A program made the translations under genes and the position numbers. Below, piece after piece: positions 50,557-60,515 of a DNA stretch of 64,000 nt. The stretch spans positions 1,302,001 to 1,366,000 of the forward strand of contig NZ_CP146612.1 in the NCBI RefSeq assembly GCF_037094495.1, given 5' to 3'. Positions within the stretch are counted from its first letter, which is position 1, and every line of letters begins with the position of its first letter. The stretch comes from Dehalogenimonas sp. W. Its GTDB lineage: Bacteria; Chloroflexota; Dehalococcoidia; Dehalococcoidales; Dehalococcoidaceae. The notes beneath the pieces were generated by a model. The model searched no databases and was not told the DNA's origin. It saw only the letters and a program-made list of their open reading frames with translations.

Positions 50557-52178
50557 TATTCCTCCACGTTATCTACGTTTATTATCTCGGCGCCGCGTCG
50601 CTGCGCCTCCTTGACCAGGTGGTTGGCGGGCGGCTCATGCAGGCAGTTGACCTCGCACGGGACGCCCAGACAGGCCGACAGAATCTCGGCGGTGATCCGC
50701 CGGTTCTCCGGCTCATTGATCTTGTTCATATGAATCGGGAACTTAAACGACAGGGTTACCACGCCGTCAGTGAAGCTGACGGGCTGCACTCCGGCGCTGC
50801 GCAGGATGGCCAAAGCCGAGGAACGCCGCAGCTTCGGCGGGGCGCAGCCGAGGATGTTCGGCCAGTTATTCCGGAGTTCCTCCAGCGTACTCACCGGTTC
50901 GGCGGCGGGCGACGGGGCAGGCCCGGGTGTCTCCGGCCTGGGCGGGGCGGGGCTTTCAGCCCTGGTGGTTACTGGCGCCGGTTCCGCATCGGGTTTTGCC
51001 GCCGCTGGTTTAGCCGCAGCAGGCGGCGAGACCGGTTTGCGTGGCTCTGCCGGACGGACCGGAGAGTGGGAGGACGCCGGCGCGGCGGCTACCGGGGCAG
51101 CCGGGGGCAGTACCGCGTCCATCAGCGCCATTTCCATGGCCAGCGGGGTCGTCATATCAGTATTGCCGGCTAACGAGATGAAGCCTTTCAGCGCCCGCAT
51201 GATGTAATCCATGGAGGCCGCAGCTGCGGCGGTTTTGGCGGCGAGCAATTCTTCATCGGTCAGATTGAGGGAGTCCGCCGTGCCGGCTTTCACCAGAAGC
51301 ACCTGGCGCAGTTTCTCAATCACTTCCCGGTTAAACTGTTTAAGGTCAACGCCGTCGGCAGCGACACCGGCCAGCAACCGGATACCGGCAGCGGCGTCCG
51401 CTTCGGCAATAGCCTGCATCAACTGGCCGGCACGACCATCGCCGGTCAGCCCGAGGCTGTCCTGAACCTGGCGCAGACTGATGGTGCCCTGGCAGACGGT
51501 AGCCGTCTGTTGCAGCAGGTTTTCCGCATCCCGCAGGCTGCCGCCGGCCGCCCGGGCCAGCAGTGTCAGGCCCTCGCGGTCAATATCAACCCCCTCAGCC
51601 TTTGCGACCTCGGCCAGCTTGTCGGTGACGTCGGCGGTAGTCAGACGGCGGAAGTCAAAGCGCTGACAGCGGGACAAAATGGTGGGTAGTATCTTATGCA
51701 ATTCAGTGGTGGCCAGAATAAAGATGACCCGCGGCGGTGGTTCCTCCAGCGTCTTCAACAGCGCGTTGGAAGCACTGGTGGACAGCATGTGGACTTCATC
51801 AATAATGTAGACCTTGAATCTGCCTTCGGCCGGCGCGTAATTGGCGCGTTCGGTGAGTTCCCGAATCCGGTCCACCTGGGTGAACGTCGCGGCATCAATC
51901 TCAATGACATCCATGGCACTGCCCTGAGTGACAGCCTGGCACATGGAGCAGGTGTTGCACGGCTCACCGGTGCCTTCGTTGGTCAGGCAGTTGACCGCCT
52001 TGGCCAGGATACGCCCGGTGGAAGTCTTGCCGGTACCCCGCGGCCCGCAGAAAAGATATGCCTGGGCTACCCGTTGCTGCCGCAGGGCGGACAGCAGGGT
52101 GTCGGTTATCGGCTTCTGGCCCACCACCTCGCCGAGGCTCTGGGGGCGCCATTTGCGGTAATAAACATGAGACGTCAT
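50556..52178 (-). CDS. dnaX: DNA polymerase III subunit gamma/tau
   Basis: A 540-residue clamp-loader ATPase: Walker A GPRGTGKTS, a zinc module (CLTNEGTGEPCNTCSMC), Walker B IIDEVHML, sensor ILATTEL and the arginine-finger SRCQRFDF. Residues about 370-440 form a Pro/Ala-rich linker before a C-terminal domain that would bind the alpha subunit. First gene of dnaX-ybaB-recR; the IS110 element lies 65 nt upstream of its start and may have displaced its original promoter. Confidence 0.93.
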   Translation of the reverse strand: MTSHVYYRKWRPQSLGEVVGQKPITDTLLSALRQQRVAQAYLFCGPRGTGKTSTGRILAKAVNCLTNEGTGEPCNTCSMCQAVTQGSAMDVIEIDAATFTQVDRIRELTERANYAPAEGRFKVYIIDEVHMLSTSASNALLKTLEEPPPRVIFILATTELHKILPTILSRCQRFDFRRLTTADVTDKLAEVAKAEGVDIDREGLTLLARAAGGSLRDAENLLQQTATVCQGTISLRQVQDSLGLTGDGRAGQLMQAIAEADAAAGIRLLAGVAADGVDLKQFNREVIEKLRQVLLVKAGTADSLNLTDEELLAAKTAAAAASMDYIMRALKGFISLAGNTDMTTPLAMEMALMDAVLPPAAPVAAAPASSHSPVRPAEPRKPVSPPAAAKPAAAKPDAEPAPVTTRAESPAPPRPETPGPAPSPAAEPVSTLEELRNNWPNILGCAPPKLRRSSALAILRSAGVQPVSFTDGVVTLSFKFPIHMNKINEPENRRITAEILSACLGVPCEVNCLHEPPANHLVKEAQRRGAEIINVDNVEE

Positions 52179-52222
52179 AAGCAGGGAGATTATACCTTAT
52201 AGTTAGTTTGCTGTCAGCAACC

Positions 52223-52244
52223 GTTGGCAGTTATCAGTTTACAG
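52223..52244 (-). repeat. Distal remnant of the heptad array interrupted by the IS110 element
   Basis: On the minus strand this reads CTGTAAACTGATAACTGCCAAC, matching the uninterrupted array of copy A (about 13132-13153). It is the right target half of the IS110 insertion. Confidence 0.7.
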
Positions 52245-52260
52245 CAACTGTAATGGAATC

Positions 52261-53385
<1,125 letters not shown>

Positions 53386-53400
53386 AGTTAAAGATACAAG

Positions 53401-53644
53401 TTATCAGTGGTCAGTGATCAGTTGGCAGTCTGCCTTACCCTCAAAGTGTTATTGGTAAGCCGGGTCGTATTCTGTCCGATAAACGAAGGAAGCGAATCCA
53501 TTTTTACGATTGAATCGGGGGTGGCGGAGGATTCGTCGGGATAAGAAACAATTCAGCTCGGGTACAACTTTCACCTGATGACTAAAAACAGAACATATAA
53601 TAGCATAAACTGCGACGTAATGCAAGGGGTAAATGTCCCATTTA
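53401..53644 (-). repeat. Dispersed ~240-bp repeat, copy B, with internal promoter
   Basis: The reverse complement of copy A (12911-13149), about 90% identical. The TTGCAT (53620-53625) / 17 nt / TATTAT (53597-53602) promoter is conserved on the minus strand. It points into the IS110 element, which interrupts the heptad tail at 53398-53400. Read-through could supply transcription for the bridge RNA and transposase. Confidence 0.65.
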
Positions 53645-53699
53645 AGGGATTTATTTTAATCTGGGGATGATCATTGTGAAATCTTCTTCCAGCCTGGTA

Positions 53700-54485
53700 C
53701 TACTTCTCCACTTGCTCCAGATCATCTGATAAATCCGGGGTTAAATCCAGGTCATAGAAGTCACTGTCGGGACCGGGCAGGGTCAGATTGAATTCGGAGA
53801 TATAATCAATGGCGGCGGTAGCCTCGGATATTTGCAGGTCAAGCACATGACCGCCGGCCTGTTTGTCGGCCGTCAGGAAATGCAGGTGGAAGCCGGGGAC
53901 GTTGATGCCGTCAACGTACGGCGGACTGATGAAGCCCACGATGGTTCCCGCCACGTTGGTGAATTCAAATACACTTTGGTTGGCGGTTACTGCCGCCAGC
54001 GGCGGATAGGGCTTTTGCTGCGCCGGGACGCTGCGCGTCTGCACATAGGAAAAAGTGCCGGTAATCTCAACGGCATAAAAGATGTTATCGGTGGGCAGAA
54101 TGCCGTCCAGAAAAGTCTGCAAGGTTACATAACTGGTGCCCGCTGCCAGCGGAACTTCCTTGTCAGTGTCAAAAAAGGTGACGGCGGCGAAGGGGGCGGT
54201 GACGCTGTCGGCCGGGACATAGGCGACACCATCGGCTTTGACCTGGTAGAAAACGCCGTCATAAAAGACCATCTCGCCGTCAAGACCTTCAAAGGTGCCG
54301 ATACCGAAATCCCCGTACTCTTTCAATTCGCCTAGAGACATGACGCCGTCATAAACCCCGTTGAGCAGGGCGTCAATGGTGGAGATCTGGGTCAGGGCAT
54401 CGCTTTTGGGAGCGGGAGCGCAGGACGACAGACCGATTATCGCCAGTAACAAGGCCGGAACAACAAGAATATTTCCAGGTTTCAT
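53700..54485 (-). CDS. Acetolactate decarboxylase, predicted lipoprotein
   Basis: A 261-residue protein from ATG 54485. It has a lipoprotein signal (LLLAIIGLSSC) followed by the complete alpha-acetolactate decarboxylase fold (DALLNGVYDGVMSLGEL; GDFGIGTFEGLDGEM). The zinc ligands are in FHLHFLTADKQAGGHVLD. The family converts acetolactate to acetoin with CO2 release. Export and lipidation are unexpected for a fermentation enzyme and may mean another substrate; no acetolactate synthase gene is nearby. It is preceded by an open stretch to 54557 that I take as non-coding. Confidence 0.8.
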   Translation of the reverse strand: MKPGNILVVPALLLAIIGLSSCAPAPKSDALTQISTIDALLNGVYDGVMSLGELKEYGDFGIGTFEGLDGEMVFYDGVFYQVKADGVAYVPADSVTAPFAAVTFFDTDKEVPLAAGTSYVTLQTFLDGILPTDNIFYAVEITGTFSYVQTRSVPAQQKPYPPLAAVTANQSVFEFTNVAGTIVGFISPPYVDGINVPGFHLHFLTADKQAGGHVLDLQISEATAAIDYISEFNLTLPGPDSDFYDLDLTPDLSDDLEQVEK

Positions 54486-54602
54486 CAGAAAAAATTCGCC
54501 TTTCAAGGGGGTTCGGGGTGCCTTACCGTCAGGAGATTCTAACAACGGGAGAGGCAAATCACAAACGGCGGCAGCTGACCGCTGAGGTTTGATAACTTGT
54601 CA

Positions 54603-56309
54603 TCACGTCCGTTTGAAATGGCGTTCCAGCGCAACGGTTTCCAGCTTCATCAGGGTGGGGCGGCCGTGGGGACAGGTGTTGGGGACTTCCGCCTTCTCCA
54701 AATCCAGCAGCAAGGCCCGTATTTCCTCCTGGGTCAGGCTTTTGCCGGAGCGGACGGCAGAATGACAGGCGATGAGTTCGGCCAGTTTTTCCTCGCCGCG
54801 GGTACGGGATTCCGGGGAATTGAGAAACTCATGCAGCGCCGTGAGCCAGTCACTCCCGGCCAGGGCCGAAGGCACCGCCCGGACCAGCAGCGTGCGGCCG
54901 CCGAAGTCCTCAGTGACGAAACCGAATTCTGCCAGCATTTTGGACAGTGCGGTCACGACGGCAGCTTCCGCCGGACTGAGTTCAACGTTCCGCGGTTCTA
55001 AGAGCGCCTGGGAGGCCGGAGTGTGGTTTTGCCGCGCCGTCAGTACCTTTTCGTACATGATGCGTTCGTGCGCGGCGTGCTGGTCAACGATATATAAACC
55101 GTCCGGCCCCTCGGCCAGAATATAACAGCCGGCCACCTGGCCGATGGCCCGGAGGGCCGGTAAAGACCGCGCCACGGTCATGCCCGATGCGGGCAGCGAC
55201 CGGGCAGGGGCGGCGGTTTCCGGAAACAGATTTTCCACAAAGGGCTTCATATCCTGCCGATAATCAGATGGCCGATAAAGCGGTACCGGTTCGCCGATAA
55301 CCGGCACCGGGGATTCACCGATCAGTGCCGAACGAACAGATTGACGCACGAAATTGAAGATACGGTTATCCTGATGAAATTTTATCTCGGTCTTGGCCGG
55401 ATGGATGTTAATGTCAATGTCTGCCGGCGGCAGGGTCAGATTGATGACGGCCACCGGATAACGACCTACGGTGAGCAGGCCGTGATAAGCTTCTTCTACT
55501 GCCCGGCTGAGCATGGGGCTTTTCACCCAGCGCTGGTTAACGAAGAAGAACAAGCCTGTGCGGTTAGCCCGGCCGGCATCAGGCGGCGCAGCCAGGCCGG
55601 AAACCGACAGCGACTCAGCGGCGGCTTCAACATCAATCATGCGGGAGGCCGTTTCCCGCCCCAGTATCTCGGCAGCGGTATCCCGTAATTGACCGGTGCC
55701 CGGCGTGTTCAAAGAGCGGCGGCCGTCAACGGTAAGGGTAAAACGCACCTCCGGCCGGGCCAGGGCATAGTTGCTGACTACGTTGACGATATGGCCGGTT
55801 TCAGTGGCATCTGTTTTCAGGAATTTCAGCCGCGCCGGTACCGCTTTGAACAGGTGGGAGACACTGATGCTGGTGCCGCGGGTGCGGGCGGCGGGTTTGT
55901 CGGATGTCCGGCCGTCGCGCCGGATGACTAAACACCCCGAAGGGGCATTGGCTACGGCGGTTAAAAGCTCTACGTCGGCTACGGATGTAATACTGCCCAG
56001 CGCCTCGCCGCGGAAGCCCAGGCTCATGATACCGGTCAGGTCATCAAAAGAAGTTATCTTGGAAGTGGCGTGGCGGGTAAAAACCAGCGGCAGATCGGCC
56101 GGGGCGATGCCGCAACCGTCATCGCTGACCCGGATAAGGCCGGTGCCGCCGCCTTTAATCTCAATATCCAGGTTCCGCGCTCCGGCATCCAGGGCGTTCT
56201 CAATAAGTTCCTTGACCACTGACGCCGGACGCTCCACCACCTCGCCGGCGGCGATACGGGCGACGGTTTTTGAGTCCAGCAGTTTGATAGGCACAGTAGG
56301 ATTGTACAT
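54603..56309 (-). CDS. mutL: DNA mismatch repair protein MutL
   Basis: A 568-residue MutL. The GHKL ATPase motifs are RIAAGEVVERPASVVKELIENALDAGA, DDGCGI and GFRGEAL (residues about 15-110). The C-terminal endonuclease motif is DQHAAHERIMYE, and the metal-binding ends include ACHSAVRSGKSL and CPHGRPTLMKL. So it is a nicking-type MutL as in bacteria without MutH. No mutS gene is in the window. Heptad repeats lie immediately upstream, and no clear ribosome site is seen at ATG 56309. Confidence 0.93.
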   Translation of the reverse strand: MYNPTVPIKLLDSKTVARIAAGEVVERPASVVKELIENALDAGARNLDIEIKGGGTGLIRVSDDGCGIAPADLPLVFTRHATSKITSFDDLTGIMSLGFRGEALGSITSVADVELLTAVANAPSGCLVIRRDGRTSDKPAARTRGTSISVSHLFKAVPARLKFLKTDATETGHIVNVVSNYALARPEVRFTLTVDGRRSLNTPGTGQLRDTAAEILGRETASRMIDVEAAAESLSVSGLAAPPDAGRANRTGLFFFVNQRWVKSPMLSRAVEEAYHGLLTVGRYPVAVINLTLPPADIDINIHPAKTEIKFHQDNRIFNFVRQSVRSALIGESPVPVIGEPVPLYRPSDYRQDMKPFVENLFPETAAPARSLPASGMTVARSLPALRAIGQVAGCYILAEGPDGLYIVDQHAAHERIMYEKVLTARQNHTPASQALLEPRNVELSPAEAAVVTALSKMLAEFGFVTEDFGGRTLLVRAVPSALAGSDWLTALHEFLNSPESRTRGEEKLAELIACHSAVRSGKSLTQEEIRALLLDLEKAEVPNTCPHGRPTLMKLETVALERHFKRT

Positions 56310-56311
56310 GA

Positions 56312-56360
56312 GAAGGCAGGCAGTTGTCAGTAGTCAGTTATCAGTTGACAGTTCGCAGTT
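56312..56360 (+). repeat. Heptamer repeats between mutL and the histidine kinase
   Basis: About seven CAGTNNT-type units (CAGTTGT, CAGTAGT, CAGTTAT, and so on) fill the whole 50-nt gap between the two genes. Same family as at 13.1 and 52.2-53.4 kb. Confidence 0.65.
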
Positions 56361-56361
56361 G

Positions 56362-57717
56362 TCAGGTTTTGGAGTTGACCGGCAGGGTCACGGTAAAGGT
56401 GGAGCCTTTACCCAATTCGCTTTCCACCTCCACCCGGCCGCCGTACATCAGGGTTATGCCCTCAACGATGGGCAGCCCCAGCCCGTTGCCCTCGGCGTGG
56501 CGGTCAACCCGGTAGAACCGCCAGAAGATCTTTTCCAATTGGTCCGGCGGTATGCCGCGGCCCGTGTCCGCCACGGTAATCGTTATCAGCCCGCTGCTTT
56601 CCGTCATGGTAAAGGTAACGCCGCCCTGACTCGTCGCCTTCACGGCGTTTTCCAACAGGTTGTCGACGATGCGCTGGAAGTCCAGCGGTTCTCCAGTCGT
56701 TTCTATATCCGGCTGGATTTTATGTGTAAGCGTAAGTCCCCTGGCGGCGCAGGGCGCCTCCCAGTTGGTGAGGATTTCTTCTATGAGGCTGGAGAGGTCA
56801 AAGGGGGAGTTTTCCTGGTCGGGTACGGTATCCAGGCTGGTCAGCGTCAGCAGGTCTTCCACCATGGACTCCATCTGCTCCGTGTCTTCCTCTATGGAGC
56901 GCAGCGCCTCCCGATAGTAGTCCTTCGGCCTATCCCGCTCCAACGCCAAAGATGTCTGTGCCTTGATGTTGGTCAGCGGTGCCCGCAGGTCGTGGGTGGC
57001 GTCCTCGGTGAACCGCCGCTGGCGGTCAATGAAGCCGTGGATGCGGTCAAAAGCGGAATTCAGTGTCCCGGAGAGCTGCCCCAACTCATCGTTGCCCCTA
57101 ACCGGTATGCGGTCAGTCAGCTTGCCGGGGTCAATCCCCTCAGCGGTCACCCTGATTGCCTTCACCTGCCGTAATGAGTGGTTAGCCAGGGCGTAACCGG
57201 ATGCCCCGGCGATGATGAGGGCGAAGGGAACGGATCCGTAGAGGACGTTCTTGTATTGGTCCACGGTACTGCCGATGTAGCTGGAGTCACGCGTCACCAC
57301 CAATAACTTGCCAGGGGATGATTCGTTGTACGGCCCGATACACAATTGCCGGCCGTCCAATCCCTCTTTGAACTGAAAACCAGTACCAAGTGTGGTGAAA
57401 CCTGACAGCGAAAGACGAACGTCATCAAGTAACGACGGGTTACCCATGAGGGTTTCTGTTTCAACGTTGTAGATGAAAAGCGAACCCGGAACCTGGACTT
57501 CCAATTCGTTCAGCATCTCGGGAAGTTCTTCATTGCCGCTGATGAATATGGAAGACTTGACTCTGTTAAAATCAACGATCAACGATTCATACAGGTTATC
57601 ATGTAAGCCCGAGGATAACAGCGCCAAAGATATCCAGCCGAACGTTGCCAGCGTGACCACCAGAACGACGGAATAAATAACCGTCAGCCTGAATTTAACG
57701 CTTTTCAACCAGTTCAT
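56362..57717 (-). CDS. Sensor histidine kinase
   Basis: A 451-residue membrane kinase: membrane helix 1 (about 10-35), an extracytoplasmic domain (about 36-158), helix 2 (about 160-180) and HAMP. The H box has H242 (FTEDATHDLRAPLTNIKAQ), followed by N (DNLLENAVKAT), G1 (VADTGRGIP), F and G2 (GNGLGLPIVEGI) boxes. It is of the extracytoplasmic-sensing, EnvZ/CusS-like layout, not PhoR with a PAS domain. The start is ATG 57717, overlapping the stop of the response regulator (ATGA). The signal is unknown; its likely targets are the secreted-protein genes to the right. Confidence 0.9.
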   Translation of the reverse strand: MNWLKSVKFRLTVIYSVVLVVTLATFGWISLALLSSGLHDNLYESLIVDFNRVKSSIFISGNEELPEMLNELEVQVPGSLFIYNVETETLMGNPSLLDDVRLSLSGFTTLGTGFQFKEGLDGRQLCIGPYNESSPGKLLVVTRDSSYIGSTVDQYKNVLYGSVPFALIIAGASGYALANHSLRQVKAIRVTAEGIDPGKLTDRIPVRGNDELGQLSGTLNSAFDRIHGFIDRQRRFTEDATHDLRAPLTNIKAQTSLALERDRPKDYYREALRSIEEDTEQMESMVEDLLTLTSLDTVPDQENSPFDLSSLIEEILTNWEAPCAARGLTLTHKIQPDIETTGEPLDFQRIVDNLLENAVKATSQGGVTFTMTESSGLITITVADTGRGIPPDQLEKIFWRFYRVDRHAEGNGLGLPIVEGITLMYGGRVEVESELGKGSTFTVTLPVNSKT

Positions 57718-58388
57718 GGAATTTTCAGCCTGTAGCCTTCTCCACGAATGGTCTGGATCGGGCCGGTTCCGGCATTCCAGCCGAGGCGCCGGCGCAACCT
57801 CTTGATGAGAGAGTCCATGGTGTTGGAAACGTGGTCTGTCTCTCCGCCCCATACATGCTCTTCTATCATTATCCGTGTAAGCACCCTTCCGGGGTGGGTG
57901 ATAAAGTAGTCCAGCGCCCGGTACTCCATGGCAGTCAGGGCAACAAGATTTCCGTCAGCCGTGACTTCATGCGTCACTGTATCAACCGTGACCCCGGAGA
58001 TCTCCACAACGGTTTGTCCCCCATTGGCCTGTCTTCTTTGCAGAGATCGGATGCGCGCCTTTAGCTCGGTTATAGAGAACGGTTTGCACAGATAATCGTC
58101 GGCACCGGCGTCCAGTCCCTCAATGCGGTGCCCGATGTGTGTTTTAGCTGTCAGCATGAAGATCGGTGTAGTCATGCCCTGTTTTCTTAAGATACGGCAG
58201 ACATCGGTGCCGGAAATCTCCCCCGGCAGCATCACGTCCAGAATGAGGAGATCAAAGTTTGAGGTTTCGGCGTACAGCAGCCCGGATTCGCCTTCATCAG
58301 CCAGTTCTACAATGTGCCCCCCATCGTTTAACCCCCGTTGGATCAACCGGGCGAGTTTGAGGTTATCTTCAACCAGCAATATCCTCAT
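57714..58388 (-). CDS. OmpR/PhoB-family response regulator
   Basis: A 224-residue regulator. The receiver domain has acidic residues E7-D8, phospho-acceptor D51 (LLILDVMLPG), T/K switch residues (MLTAKT) and the DDYLCKPF segment. The winged-helix output domain (TAMEYRALDYFITHPGRVLTR; VSNTMDSLIKRLRRRL) is of OmpR type. Such proteins bind direct repeats of about 7 bp every 11 bp, exactly the pattern found upstream of the divergent gene at 58500 and at 61.2 and 63.2 kb. It is co-transcribed with the kinase. Confidence 0.92.
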   Translation of the reverse strand: MRILLVEDNLKLARLIQRGLNDGGHIVELADEGESGLLYAETSNFDLLILDVMLPGEISGTDVCRILRKQGMTTPIFMLTAKTHIGHRIEGLDAGADDYLCKPFSITELKARIRSLQRRQANGGQTVVEISGVTVDTVTHEVTADGNLVALTAMEYRALDYFITHPGRVLTRIMIEEHVWGGETDHVSNTMDSLIKRLRRRLGWNAGTGPIQTIRGEGYRLKIP

Positions 58389-58428
58389 TTACAAAACACT
58401 TTCGTACTACCTAAATCTTAGCTTCGGC

Positions 58429-58462
58429 CTGTCATAATTCTGTCAGGTTCGGGTGCTATTAT
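58429..58462 (+). promoter_or_regulatory. Pho-box-like direct repeat and -10 of the 58.5-kb gene
   Basis: CTGTCAT-AATT-CTGTCAG (58429-58446) is almost the E. coli Pho-box consensus. A TATTAT -10 follows after exactly 10 nt (58457-58462), and the repeat replaces the -35. The site lies in the divergent gap next to the response-regulator gene and may also control that gene. Confidence 0.65.
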
Positions 58463-58499
58463 GGGACAGGTGAAAATGATTACAACCTGGAGGTGTGAA

Positions 58500-59168
58500 A
58501 TGAGAAACCTGATCTTGAGTCTGTGTGTCTGTATGTTGCTGGCCGTTCCGGCACCAAAGATCACCTCCGCTGCTTCCTCCTCGGAAAATTACACCCTTGA
58601 GCCTCCTATTGTCAACAGTACCAAAGATCAGCCCAGAACCCCGTCCGAGATTGAGGCCGCCCACCCCATGTCCGCGGAGGCGGAGGCCGCCATAGTCCAC
58701 GTTGTCCCGCAATGCCCGGTCATCATTGACGGTGTGTGGTATACGGCTGAGCAGATCAACCTTTTCGATGGACAGCGTCTTCGGTTCACCGTGGATAAAG
58801 CAGGCGTTCTTTACGCTTTCACCACTGTGGAAGATTTTGAGTATTTCATACAAAGCGAGTACGGACGCGTTTTTGACGCGTTACCAGACATGGGTACATC
58901 TTCAACCGGCTTGACCGTTTCATACTTGCATACAGATATGTGGTACGAGGGGGGAGTGCCTCTCGTCGTGGTTCCCGGGGGCAAATTGGAGTACCTGGGC
59001 GTGTATAACAATGCCATTTCATCGGCAAAAATAAGCGACACACGTGGCGTCATGCTTTATGAATATGAAGCGTGTATGGGTTCCTCTTATTACTTACCGC
59101 CTGGCACCGTTTGGTCAATGCTCATTTTCCAAGGCTGGAACGACCGGGCTTCTTCTCTTCAGGGATAG
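58500..59168 (+). CDS. Secreted protein of unknown function
   Basis: A 222-residue protein with a clear signal peptide (about 1-24, LILSLCVCMLLAVPAPKITSA) and a mature part rich in Tyr, Val and acidic residues, probably all beta. There are only two cysteines after the signal (HVVPQCPVII and YEACMGSS), which could form a disulphide. The start is ATG 58500 behind GGAGG. I do not recognise the family. It is the first gene under the Pho-box-like promoter, divergent from the two-component genes, so it is likely a direct target of that regulator. Confidence 0.55.
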   Translation: MRNLILSLCVCMLLAVPAPKITSAASSSENYTLEPPIVNSTKDQPRTPSEIEAAHPMSAEAEAAIVHVVPQCPVIIDGVWYTAEQINLFDGQRLRFTVDKAGVLYAFTTVEDFEYFIQSEYGRVFDALPDMGTSSTGLTVSYLHTDMWYEGGVPLVVVPGGKLEYLGVYNNAISSAKISDTRGVMLYEYEACMGSSYYLPPGTVWSMLIFQGWNDRASSLQG

Positions 59169-59328
59169 GGGAATAACCAAGTCCGTTACCTCCGTAATGA
59201 GGCGCCGGCCGGAAGGAGGAGCCGAGATGAATGTATAACGGTTCTCGCAGCGTGGCCTTTACATGGGACGAAAGAAAAGGTTCCCAAACGGCAGTCAAAG
59301 GTCTAAAATAAACGAAAGGAAAACTCAA

Positions 59329-60429
59329 ATGCAATTCAAGAAACGGTTTCTAATGGTTTTCATGTCCCTGACGCTTCTAGTGGGGATGCTGGGTGGGGGG
59401 GCCCCGTTCGTACAAGCGCAGGAGATGGTTAACAGCAAAACGGGTGCCTATGAATTTTCAGTCAAGCCGGGCACCGAAGAATGGAAGCGGTTCCTCAATT
59501 TCGATGAAATGCTAGAAGCGTGCCAAGTGCCTGAAGAGATATTGAAAAATATGTCAACCACAGCATTAGTGGAAACAGTTTTAAATTACCCACTGTTACG
59601 TGTTTACATGGCACATGATGACTTTCAGCAAGGGTTTGAGATTCTAACCTCCAATTTTAATGGTTTGCAAGAATTGTTTAATCGCTACAATGCAGGTACC
59701 GAGGTTTTCCAAATATACCTTGCGATGGATCCTTCATCGATCAACAAAGAATGGACCGATGTCCAGAAAGGTTCATATGCTCTCAGTTTTCTGGATATTG
59801 AAATGTTGCTTTTCCAAGAGCCGATCCTCACAAGCTTAACTGCCATTGAACTCCAGATGTTGGAAATAGAGGCTGGGAATAAGAACCGATTGATGCAAAA
59901 TAACCCAGAGGTGTATAGCCTTTTTAATAGACAGATCTGTGCATCTCTCCTTGAGCAAGCATGCAACCAATACTCGAATAGATATTATGGTACGTCTGTA
60001 TATACACCGATGGGTAGTGCCGTTGCGGCCCTACAAATGCAACCAGGAGATGAGCTTAGCCCGGCAGAGATAGCTTCCATAAACGCGTATTATGATTCTG
60101 CTTTCCCATACGCAACAAGAATGAAAAGTGCAACACGGATGTATAACTGTCACTCCTATGCTTGGTATAGTCAGGAATGGGGAAATACGATATGGATAAA
60201 TGCGCCTAATCAGGCGACATATTGGAATGATGGCAGTTATAGTCAATGGACCGGGGTGCCCTATGTGAACCTAAAGGTAAGATATGTTAATGATGATCAT
60301 TCCGCAATAATATACTCGACGGTGAATCATCAATACATATCGAAATGGGGCGCGGCCGGTTTATACACACACAGTCCCAGCCACTGCCCATACGTATCTA
60401 CAACACTTTACTATTATTCCAGAAATTGA
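59329..60429 (+). CDS. Secreted protein with C-terminal Cys/His (papain-like?) domain
   Basis: A 366-residue protein with a signal peptide (about 1-30, cleavage after VQA), a helical middle region (about 60-225) and a distinct C-terminal domain. That domain contains C274-H275 (MYNCHSYAWYSQEWG), then H324 in VNDDHSAIIYS and KWGAAGLYTHSPSHCPY. The C...H order and the HSAI motif recall NlpC/P60- or CHAP-type amidases, and similar NCHSYAW domains exist in secreted Firmicute proteins (recollection). Peptidase or amidase activity is an inference. The start is ATG 59329 after GAAAGG. It is followed by a hairpin. Confidence 0.5.
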   Translation: MQFKKRFLMVFMSLTLLVGMLGGGAPFVQAQEMVNSKTGAYEFSVKPGTEEWKRFLNFDEMLEACQVPEEILKNMSTTALVETVLNYPLLRVYMAHDDFQQGFEILTSNFNGLQELFNRYNAGTEVFQIYLAMDPSSINKEWTDVQKGSYALSFLDIEMLLFQEPILTSLTAIELQMLEIEAGNKNRLMQNNPEVYSLFNRQICASLLEQACNQYSNRYYGTSVYTPMGSAVAALQMQPGDELSPAEIASINAYYDSAFPYATRMKSATRMYNCHSYAWYSQEWGNTIWINAPNQATYWNDGSYSQWTGVPYVNLKVRYVNDDHSAIIYSTVNHQYISKWGAAGLYTHSPSHCPYVSTTLYYYSRN

Positions 60430-60452
60430 CCAAAAAGATAACGCGACAGACC

Positions 60453-60477
60453 GGAGGTGGAGGCAATTTCCACCTCC
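60453..60477 (+). terminator. Terminator-like hairpin
   Basis: GGAGGTGGA, 7-nt loop, TCCACCTCC, 24 nt after the stop of the 59.3-kb gene. No T-run follows. It may be attenuating, since the next gene has no separate promoter that I can see. Confidence 0.45.
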
Positions 60478-60515
60478 AGTTTGCGGAACGTAATAGAGAA
60501 TTGCTAGGAGGGCAA

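Noticed and set aside
55771-57174. A 467-codon plus-strand open frame across mutL and the kinase
   Set aside because: It lies opposite two clear genes with complete motifs and has no ribosome site or recognisable protein features. It is a by-product of GC-rich codon usage.
59227-59238. Three-codon ORF (ATG AAT GTA TAA) behind a strong AAGGAGGAG site
   Set aside because: Too short to support. It may be a leftover start of a deleted gene or a leader, with nothing else to decide.
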